This document shows positions 6,057 through 9,881 of a stretch of 9,881 nt of DNA, piece after piece. Made by a program: the position numbers and the translations under genes. The DNA is from Patescibacteria group bacterium. GTDB lineage: Bacteria > Patescibacteriota > Patescibacteriia > Patescibacteriales > GWC2-42-12. The number at the start of each line of letters is the position of its first letter. The first letter of the stretch is position 1. The notes under the pieces are model-generated. The model searched no databases, had not been told where the DNA came from, and saw only the letters and a list, made by a program, of their open reading frames with translations. The stretch spans positions 1-9,881 of the forward strand of contig JAHITL010000101.1 in NCBI GenBank assembly GCA_018817545.1, in the 5' to 3' direction.

Positions 6057-6183
6057 TGTTTAAAAAAACCTTTCCCATGCTCCAAATTTTTTGGAAGCAG
6101 TCCCGCGAATGCGTGACTAAAGGTATTCTCATCTCCCAGAGTTGACTTATCACTAGTCGCTAGAGAATATCTGGGGGTTTTTT
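6057..6183 (+). ncRNA. Structured leader RNA upstream of rpsF: three-way junction plus interleaved stems
   Basis: About 127 nt from a likely promoter to a T-run. P1 pairs ACCTTT (6068-6073) with AAAGGT (6119-6124). Inside it, P2 pairs GCTCCAAA (6079-6086) with TTTGGA-a-GC (6090-6098). P3 pairs AGTC-c-CGC (6099-6106) with GCG-t-GACT (6111-6118). P2, P3 and the 3' strand of P1 abut without spacers, and the only junction linker is CCCAT (6074-6078). Downstream, ATTCTC (6125-6130) can pair with GAGAAT (6163-6168), and CTCCCAGA (6133-6140) with TCTGGGGG (6170-6177). These two helices interleave, so they form either a pseudoknot or an antiterminator/terminator pair. It is much more GC-rich than other intergenic DNA here. 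It could be a ribosomal-protein autoregulatory leader (S6:S18), a riboswitch, or a free small RNA. I do not match it to a named family. Confidence 0.65.
6133..6183 (+). terminator. Intrinsic terminator / attenuator before rpsF
   Basis: CTCCCAGA (6133-6140) pairs with TCTGGGGG (6170-6177), 8 bp including one G-U, followed at once by six Ts (6178-6183). The 29-nt loop contains the competing strand GAGAAT (6163-6168). It lies 23 nt before the rpsF ATG with no clear second promoter after it, which is the layout of an attenuator. Confidence 0.7.
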
Positions 6184-6206
6184 ATTTAAGTTAACAAAAC
6201 AACATT

Positions 6207-6710
6207 ATGTCTAAAGTAAAATCATCAGCCATTCCTCATTATGAAATTCTTTACATAATCGCTAATAAATATAGCGAAGATGAGGCTAAATTAATTGAAA
6301 CAAAAGTAAATAAAGTTCTTATGGACAGAGGTGGAAAAATTACTTTTAATCAAGTTTGGGGTAAAAAACGTTTAATTTACCCAATTAAAGGCTTCACTTA
6401 TGGTTATTATTTTTTGGCAGAATTTGATTTAGCCGGTTCATTATTAGCGCAAGTTGACAAAGACTTACGAATGATGAACGATGTCTTAAGACATCAAGTT
6501 GTTGTTAAAAAAATTAAAACAGCTGAAAGAATTGCTAAAGATAAAAAAATCGCAGACAAAATCGCAGCAAGAGGCTTAAAAGAAGAAAAAGCAGTAGAAG
6601 ATCAAGCAAAAATTAAAGCTGAAGTTAAGAAAAAAATTAAAACAGAAGTTAATTTAAAAGAACTTGATGAAAAATTAGATAAGATTTTAGAAACAAACGA
6701 TTTATTATAA
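6207..6710 (+). CDS. rpsF: Small ribosomal subunit protein bS6
   Basis: Component of the 30S platform that binds S18 and 16S rRNA. Residues 9-104 are the S6 fold: HYEILYIIANKYSEDEAKLIE, then GGKITFNQVWGKKRLIYPIKGFTYGYYFLAEF, then LRMMNDVLRHQVVVKK. The protein is 167 residues, whereas many S6 proteins have 95-135. The excess is a Lys/Ala/Glu-rich helical tail (105-146) ending in a distinct NLKELDEKLDKILETNDLL segment. The ATG at 6207 follows AACAAAACAACATT with no Shine-Dalgarno. It is the first gene of rpsF-ssb-rpsR-efp and follows the structured RNA at 6057-6183, which may control it. Confidence 0.95.
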   Translation: MSKVKSSAIPHYEILYIIANKYSEDEAKLIETKVNKVLMDRGGKITFNQVWGKKRLIYPIKGFTYGYYFLAEFDLAGSLLAQVDKDLRMMNDVLRHQVVVKKIKTAERIAKDKKIADKIAARGLKEEKAVEDQAKIKAEVKKKIKTEVNLKELDEKLDKILETNDLL

Positions 6711-6727
6711 TTTTTTTTATTAATAAT

Positions 6728-6758
6728 TTTACTAGTAGCTATCTTAACTATTAGTAAA
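6728..6758 (+). other. Stem-loop between rpsF and ssb
   Basis: TTTACTAGTAG (6728-6738) pairs with CTATTAGTAAA (6748-6758): 11 bp with one G-U, 9-nt loop. It fills half of the 60-nt gap. No T-run follows, so mRNA processing, stabilisation or partial attenuation are more likely than termination. Confidence 0.5.
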
Positions 6759-6770
6759 TAAATCAATCTT

Positions 6771-7241
6771 ATGAATTTGAACAAAGCCATGATTATTGGT
6801 AATTTAGTAAGAGATCCCGAAATTAAAAACACCGCAAATGGTAAATCAGTCGCTTCTTTTTCTATAGCTACTAGTTTAATGTGGACAGATCAATCTGGAC
6901 AAAAACAAGAAAAAGCTGAATTTCATAATATTGTCGCATGGGGAAGATTATCAGAAATTTGTGGACAGTATTTAAAAAAAGGCGCCAAAATCTACCTAGA
7001 AGGTCGTTTACAAACTCGCGATTGGACTGGCCAAGATGGAATTAAAAGATATCGCACAGAAATTATTGCTGAAAATATGATTATGCTAGATAGCAGAGCA
7101 AGCGGTGGAAATAATCAAGTAATGCCTAATCGACAAACAGTTGCGCCAAGCGAGCCTGTAATTGATATTGACGAACCAATCGAAAACAACGAAACTGATC
7201 ATTCAGAAGAAGAAATTAGAGTAGAAAATATACCTTTTTAA
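6771..7241 (+). CDS. ssb: Single-stranded DNA-binding protein
   Basis: Binds single-stranded DNA during replication, repair and recombination, normally as a tetramer. Residues 1-107 are the OB fold: MNLNKAMIIGNLVRDPEI, GKSVASFSIAT, EFHNIVAWGRLSEICGQYLKKGAKIYLEGRLQTRDW, then YRTEIIAENMIML. Trp57 and Trp85 are at the usual DNA-stacking positions. A short flexible Asn/Gln/Pro region (110-140) leads to an acidic tip ending in ENIPF, the family's partner-recruiting C-terminus (consensus DDIPF). The 156 residues are slightly shorter than E. coli SSB (178) because the linker is short. It sits between rpsF and rpsR as in many bacteria. Confidence 0.96.
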   Translation: MNLNKAMIIGNLVRDPEIKNTANGKSVASFSIATSLMWTDQSGQKQEKAEFHNIVAWGRLSEICGQYLKKGAKIYLEGRLQTRDWTGQDGIKRYRTEIIAENMIMLDSRASGGNNQVMPNRQTVAPSEPVIDIDEPIENNETDHSEEEIRVENIPF

Positions 7242-7268
7242 TAAACCAATTTATAATTCAAAAAAAAC

Positions 7269-7274
7269 TATAAT
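7269..7274 (+). promoter_or_regulatory. Perfect -10 box just before rpsR, possible leaderless start
   Basis: TATAAT at 7269-7274 ends 9 nt before the rpsR ATG at 7284, so a start site 7-9 nt downstream would give an almost leaderless mRNA. No convincing -35 is present and AT-rich DNA gives chance matches (another TATAAT lies at 7252-7257). Confidence 0.3.
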
Positions 7275-7283
7275 TATACCCAC

Positions 7284-7505
7284 ATGGAAAATACAATAAA
7301 AAAAGTAAAACGATGTTATTTTTGTTTAAACAATATTAATGATGTTGATTATAAAGACACTCAACTTTTACGTCGTTTTATCAATTCTTTCGGAAAAATT
7401 TTGTCAAAAAAACGAACAGGCACCTGCACTACTCATCAACACAAACTAGCATCAGCTGTTAAATGCGCCCGAGTTATGGCTTTATTGCCATTCACAGGTA
7501 AATAA
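7284..7505 (+). CDS. rpsR: Small ribosomal subunit protein bS18
   Basis: 30S platform protein that pairs with S6. The 73 residues match the family length (about 75). The core VDYKDTQLLRRFINSFGKIL, then KRTGTCTTHQHKLASAVKCARVMALLPF is the S18 signature. Cys11 and Cys14 (RCYFC), Cys48 (GTC) and His51 (THQ) could make a zinc site of the kind seen in some S18 proteins. Cys61 replaces the Arg usually found in the family's IKRAR motif. It lies 42 nt after ssb and 11 nt before efp. There is no Shine-Dalgarno. Confidence 0.95.
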   Translation: MENTIKKVKRCYFCLNNINDVDYKDTQLLRRFINSFGKILSKKRTGTCTTHQHKLASAVKCARVMALLPFTGK

Positions 7506-7516
7506 AATATAATCAC

Positions 7517-8074
7517 ATGCTAAGTTTAAATGAAATCAAAATTGGCAAATTAATTGAAATTACTAATGAGCCTTTTGTTGTTATTAAAGCCGACCATCAT
7601 AAAATGGGACGGGGTGGTGCTGTGTTAAAAACAAAACTTAAAAATTTAATTAATGGCAATGTTATAGAAAAAACTTTTCAAGGCAATGATAAAGCCAATG
7701 AAGCAGTAACGGAGACTAATAAGGCAAATTATTTATATAAAACTGACACAGAAGTTTGTTTTATGAATAATGAAACCTATGAACAATTCGGTCTTCCGAT
7801 AGAACAAGTTGGGGATAAAATAAATTATTTAAAAGAAGGTACTGATGTTGATATATTTTATTTTCAAGGATCCCCTGTGGCTATGAAATTGCCAATCAAA
7901 ATTACTTTAAAAGTTACAAGCGCTCCACCAGGAGTTAAAGGTAATTCAGCTGGAAATGTTACAAAAATTATTGAATTAGAAACAGGTGCTCAAATTAATG
8001 CTCCAATGTTTATCAATGAAGGCGAAATGGTAATAGTTAATACTGACACAGGAGAATATGTTGAAAGAGCATAA
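7517..8074 (+). CDS. efp: Translation elongation factor P
   Basis: Binds between the P and E sites of stalled ribosomes and stimulates peptide-bond formation at polyproline. The 185 residues contain three domains: the N-terminal KOW-like domain (1-63), a middle OB domain (about 66-128) with YLYKTDTEVCFMNNETYEQ, and a C-terminal OB domain (130-185) with APPGVKGNSAGNVTKIIELETGAQI and the closing GEYVERA. The tip loop reads HHKMGRGGAV, placing Arg32 where E. coli has modified Lys34. It resembles the KSGRNAAV loop of EF-P proteins that are rhamnosylated on Arg32, rather than the lysylated or hydroxylated kind. Modification here is inference; the modifying enzyme is not in the window. The gene follows rpsR by 11 nt and closes the operon. 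No Shine-Dalgarno is seen. Confidence 0.97.
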   Translation: MLSLNEIKIGKLIEITNEPFVVIKADHHKMGRGGAVLKTKLKNLINGNVIEKTFQGNDKANEAVTETNKANYLYKTDTEVCFMNNETYEQFGLPIEQVGDKINYLKEGTDVDIFYFQGSPVAMKLPIKITLKVTSAPPGVKGNSAGNVTKIIELETGAQINAPMFINEGEMVIVNTDTGEYVERA

Positions 8075-8156
8075 GTTAATTTTCAATTTTCAATTTCTAA
8101 TTTTCAAACAATTTTCAAAATAATACAAATTTACAAATAAATAAATCTTTATTAAC

Positions 8157-8189
8157 TCCATAGTTTTCACTCAGGCTATGGATTTTTTT
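8157..8189 (+). terminator. Intrinsic terminator of rpsF-ssb-rpsR-efp
   Basis: TCCATAG (8157-8163) pairs with CTATGGA (8176-8182) around a 12-nt loop, followed by seven Ts (8183-8189). It lies 82 nt after the efp stop. Confidence 0.85.
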
Positions 8190-8214
8190 GCGAACATTAA
8201 TACAATTTTAAATT

Positions 8215-8272
8215 AAAAAGCCTCGTAGTTTTATCTAAAGAGATCAAAAATCTCTAAAACAAAACTACGAGG
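8215..8272 (-). terminator. Intrinsic terminator of the minus-strand orphan gene 8298-8756
   Basis: CCTCGTAGTTTT (8221-8232) pairs with AAAACTACGAGG (8261-8272), 12 bp. A second helix inside pairs AGAGAT (8239-8244) with ATCTCT (8250-8255) around CAAAA. On the minus strand the outer stem is followed by CTTTTTAATTT (8210-8220). It lies 25 nt after the stop and converges with the efp terminator 25 nt away. Confidence 0.8.
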
Positions 8273-8297
8273 GATATTATTTAAAATATCTAGGATG

Positions 8298-8756
8298 CTA
8301 ATTTATACTAGATTCAATTTTAGTAATAACTTTCCCCTCCCTTATTAAGTCTATTACTGTTTTAAACTTTAAAGGAATAAACTCTAATATTTCACCTTTT
8401 AGATCAAGAAAAAGTCCAATAGGAAAAATATAAATATTCTTCAACTCTACCTCTTTTATTTTTTTTGCCATTAAATCTTCTATTACTTTTCCCCAAAGAT
8501 GTTCAATCCCGAACTCTTTTTCTATTATTCCACTTATTTCCTTAATGAACTTTTTTTGCAAAATTTCTTTAATCTCTTTTTTAAATCTTTCGTGTAAAAT
8601 TACACGAAGCTCTTCAATAGATTTTTCGTAATCACCTACTCTTACCTTCTGACAATCCATAGACTCCGTAAAATCTATAAAAATCTTACGCCAGCAGTCG
8701 CCTCCTTTTATAAAGAACGTAAGCCCTTGCTGCTTTTTCTCAATTAATCTAGCCAT
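8298..8756 (-). CDS. Orphan 152-residue protein, unknown function
   Basis: I do not recognise this protein. It is charged, without a signal peptide or membrane helix. Residues 44-103 are a Lys/Glu-rich, probably helical section (ELRVILHERFKKEIKEIL, KEISGIIEKEFGIEHLWGKVIEDL). They are flanked by an N-terminal part with FFIKGGDCWRKIFIDF and Cys21/Cys35, and a C-terminal beta-looking part (KNIYIFPIGLFLDLKGEILEFIPL). The ATG at 8756 has GGAGG 10 nt upstream, plus AGAGGA nearer. Lysine AAG, glutamate GAG and isoleucine ATA are frequent, unlike the neighbouring housekeeping genes and like the other orphan gene at 937-1386. The start lies only 36 nt after tRNA-Lys in the same direction with no clear promoter between, so it is probably transcribed with the tRNAs. 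A dedicated terminator follows. Confidence 0.75.
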   Translation of the reverse strand: MARLIEKKQQGLTFFIKGGDCWRKIFIDFTESMDCQKVRVGDYEKSIEELRVILHERFKKEIKEILQKKFIKEISGIIEKEFGIEHLWGKVIEDLMAKKIKEVELKNIYIFPIGLFLDLKGEILEFIPLKFKTVIDLIREGKVITKIESSIN

Positions 8757-8766
8757 TATATCCTCT

Positions 8767-8776
8767 CCTCCCTTTT
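8767..8776 (-). promoter_or_regulatory. Strong Shine-Dalgarno of the orphan gene 8298-8756
   Basis: Minus strand AAAAGGGAGG with GGAGG at 8767-8771, 10 nt from the ATG, followed by a second purine-rich AGAGGA. It shares AAAGGGAGG with the leader of gene 937-1386. Confidence 0.85.
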
Positions 8777-8792
8777 AAAATCTTATTCTCAG

Positions 8793-8865
8793 TGCACCGT
8801 GCAGGATTTGAACCTGCGACAATCTCCTTAAGAGGGAGCTGCTCTACCAACTGAGCTAACGGTGC
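8793..8865 (-). tRNA. tRNA-Lys (anticodon CTT)
   Basis: Full cloverleaf on the minus strand. Acceptor GCACCGT/ACGGTGC, D stem GCTC/GAGC, anticodon loop CTCTTAA reading CTT, T arm GCAGG-TTCAAAT-CCTGC, discriminator A. The first anticodon-stem pair (27-43) is a G-A mismatch, leaving four good pairs. CCA is not encoded. It lies 7 nt after tRNA-Met. Confidence 0.93.
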
Positions 8866-8872
8866 ATTTTTG

Positions 8873-8946
8873 TAGCGACGAGTGGAATTGAACCACTGAC
8901 CTTAGCGTTATGAGTGCTACGCTCTAACCAACTGAGCTACGTCGCC
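8873..8946 (-). tRNA. tRNA-Met (anticodon CAT, elongator type)
   Basis: Acceptor GGCGACG/CGTCGCT with a G-U first pair, D stem GCTC/GAGC, anticodon loop CTCATAA, T arm AGTGG-TTCAATT-CCACT, discriminator A, CCA not encoded. The anticodon stem is TAGC/GCTA with an A-C mismatch next to the loop. The initiator hallmarks (unpaired C1-A72 and three G-C pairs in the anticodon stem) are absent. It resembles the E. coli elongator in the acceptor and D arm. A lysidine-modified tRNA-Ile2 cannot be fully excluded. Confidence 0.88.
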
Positions 8947-8949
8947 AAA

Positions 8950-9027
8950 CAATTATCAATTACGAATTATCAATTACGAATTAATACAATTACGAATTGC
9001 TAATTCGTAATTCGTAATTGATAATTG
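8950..9027. repeat. Inverted repeat with AATTACGAATT motifs in the tRNA spacer
   Basis: CAATTATCAATTACGAATTA (8950-8969) is the exact complement of 9008-9027, a 20-bp stem. The 38-nt interior carries further copies of AATTACGAATT in both directions, so several alternative foldings exist. It fills the gap between tRNA-Arg and tRNA-Met. Confidence 0.85.
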
Positions 9028-9043
9028 TTAATTGATTAATTAG

Positions 9044-9115
9044 TGCCTTCGCCAGGATTCGAACCTGGATTACTTGGTTCGAAGCCAAGCGTGATATCCG
9101 TTTCACTACGAAGAC
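9044..9115 (-). tRNA. tRNA-Arg (anticodon TCG)
   Basis: Acceptor GTCTTCG/CGAAGGC with one U-G pair, D stem GTGA/TCAC, anticodon stem CTTGG/CCAAG around loop CTTCGAA reading TCG, T arm CCAGG-TTCGAAT-CCTGG, discriminator A, CCA not encoded. All stems are otherwise complete. It is first of the three minus-strand tRNAs. Confidence 0.93.
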
Positions 9116-9148
9116 ATAACAAAATTTAGAATTCTTTTTGATAATAAC

Positions 9149-9176
9149 ATTAGGTTTAAATTTTATCAAGCCTAAT
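9149..9176. other. Small stem-loop upstream of the tRNA cluster
   Basis: ATTAGGTTT (9149-9157) pairs with AAGCCTAAT (9168-9176), 9 bp with one G-U, loop of 10 nt. No T-run follows on either strand. It lies 33 nt upstream of tRNA-Arg, where a promoter or operator would be expected, but I cannot assign one. Confidence 0.35.
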
Positions 9177-9225
9177 TAGTCTATGTATTAGTTCACCTCA
9201 TTTTGGATAATAAAACTATTATAGA

Positions 9226-9266
9226 TCTCTCACCCTGATTACAGGGTTCGAGATGACAAAAAAGAG
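9226..9266. repeat. Dispersed palindromic repeat, second copy of the 1611 type
   Basis: Matches 1611-1650 over 40 nt with one substitution (CACCCTG against CACGCTG) and one extra A. It folds as ACCCTG (9232-9237)/CAGGGT (9242-9247) around ATTA, extended by ATCTC/GAGAT past a 2-nt mismatch. The base change in the 1611 copy breaks one pair of this stem. Confidence 0.85.
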
Positions 9267-9347
9267 TCAATAAAAATCAATAAAATATATTAATCTAATT
9301 TATTTTGTCCTACCCCGCAGTTCAATATGTGAGTAAACTTATTCAGC

Positions 9348-9881
9348 CTATCCATTAGCAACAACTAAACCCCAGACTTTGCTAGCACCATGTAATTTTA
9401 AAACTTTAGCGCACTCGTTTAAAGTTGCTCCTGTAGTAACCACATCATCAACTAAAATAATCTGACGACCTTCTAAATTATTAGAACACCAGTCAAAACA
9501 ACCTTTAATATTATTTTCCCTTTGTTTTTTATTTAATTTTACCTGTGGCTTGGTATGTTTAGTTCTAATTAATTTATCAATACTTAATTCTAAATTAAAA
9601 TTTTTTGCAACTAAACAAGCTAAAATTTCCGCTTGATTAAATCCTCTCCACCGCTTACGAAAAGCAGATAAAGGAACTGGAATAATTAAACATTCTTGAA
9701 AATTAATTTTTTGTTCTTTTTTATCAAACAACTCATTTAAAAATAAAATTAAAATTTTACCTAACTCTTGTTGTAATTCTCTGATAAAATAATATTTAAA
9801 ACTTTTAATTAGCTTGCTAATAATTTTTTGTTCATAATGACTAGCTATAAGCACACCGTCAAGATCATAATTTAAAGCGCA
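9348..9881 (-). CDS. comF: ComF family phosphoribosyltransferase-like protein (5' part outside the window)
   Basis: ComF proteins are related to type I phosphoribosyltransferases and act in DNA uptake during transformation; the exact reaction is not settled. The frame stays open to the window edge (upstream residues CALNYDLDGV lead into LIASHYEQKII), so the start lies beyond 9881. The GTG at 9854 is an internal codon. The missing part normally contains a CxxC zinc finger. Visible family motifs are the IKSFKYYF segment, IIPVPLSAFRKRWRGFNQAE and the PRPP-binding loop ILVDDVVTTGATLNE near the C-terminus, which ends KVWGLVVANG. The stop is TAG at 9348. No intrinsic terminator is visible downstream; a dispersed repeat lies 80 nt away. 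Naming rests on motifs alone. Confidence 0.92.
   Translation of the reverse strand, partial: CALNYDLDGVLIASHYEQKIISKLIKSFKYYFIRELQQELGKILILFLNELFDKKEQKINFQECLIIPVPLSAFRKRWRGFNQAEILACLVAKNFNLELSIDKLIRTKHTKPQVKLNKKQRENNIKGCFDWCSNNLEGRQIILVDDVVTTGATLNECAKVLKLHGASKVWGLVVANG

Noticed and set aside
6068..6124. Signal recognition particle RNA (GGAAGCAG at 6093-6100 matches the SRP core)
   Set aside because: The GGAA tetraloop and the unpaired internal loop of the SRP domain are missing; the same bases form ordinary pairs (TGC with GCA), and no long SRP helix encloses them.
6057..6183. T-box leader, TPP or preQ1 riboswitch
   Set aside because: No T-box AGGGUGGNACCGCG box, no TPP CUGAGA/ACCUGAUCUGG core and no preQ1 pattern are visible.
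7508..7513. TATAAT before efp as a promoter
   Set aside because: Only 3 nt separate it from the ATG, so transcription would start inside the coding sequence.
8157..8297. attachment site duplicating the tRNA-Lys 3' end on the far side of the orphan gene
   Set aside because: No copy of the tRNA 3' sequence (GCAGGTTCAAATCCTGC or ACGGTGC) is found there.
9852..9854. GTG at 9854 as the comF start
   Set aside because: The frame continues upstream to the window edge with family-like residues (LDGV before LIASHYE), so the gene is cut by the window rather than starting here.

Overview
The window is an AT-rich stretch of bacterial chromosome. Its housekeeping genes are compact and contiguous: clpP, a phosphoenolpyruvate synthase, rpsF-ssb-rpsR-efp, three tRNAs and a comF homologue. 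No rplI follows rpsR, the ribosomal proteins are small and lysine-rich, tRNA CCA ends are not encoded, and almost no housekeeping gene has a Shine-Dalgarno sequence. Together with a secreted protein carrying type-3-thrombospondin-like calcium repeats, this suggests a Candidate Phyla Radiation (Patescibacteria) genome, probably on the Parcubacteria side. That placement is an inference from gene style, not from a phylogenetic marker analysis.

Layout, left to right. 1-244: two inverted 32-nt copies of a palindromic repeat around an AT-rich core. 245-823 (-): clpP. 876-929: a long stem-loop. 937-1386 (-): an orphan cysteine-containing gene with a strong Shine-Dalgarno and a promoter overlapped by a palindrome. 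1387-1871: a repeat-rich gap without genes. 1872-2297 (+): a small DUF4870/Tic20-like membrane protein. 2380-4728 (+): ppsA, ending at a strong GC-rich terminator. 4878-6002 (+): an exported, C-terminally anchored calcium-repeat protein. 6022-6183 (+): a promoter followed by a densely structured RNA ending in an intrinsic terminator, directly before rpsF. 6207-8074 (+): rpsF-ssb-rpsR-efp, closed by a terminator at 8157-8189. 8298-8756 (-): a second orphan gene with its own terminator, lying just downstream of a tRNA-Arg/tRNA-Met/tRNA-Lys cluster (8793-9115, -). 9348-9881 (-): comF, cut by the window edge.

The rpsF-ssb-rpsR-efp block is a translation/replication operon. The RNA before it looks like a leader or attenuator that could control it: a three-way junction is followed by two pairings that interleave (a-b-a'-b'), the second of which is the terminator stem.

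The two orphan genes (149 and 152 codons) stand apart from everything else. Both have an AAAGGGAGG leader where their neighbours have none, both use AAG and ATA codons the neighbours avoid, both are followed closely by a large hairpin, and neither resembles a family I recognise. They look like a shared class of acquired or independently regulated genes. The RNA element and this gene class are the best candidates for something undescribed here.
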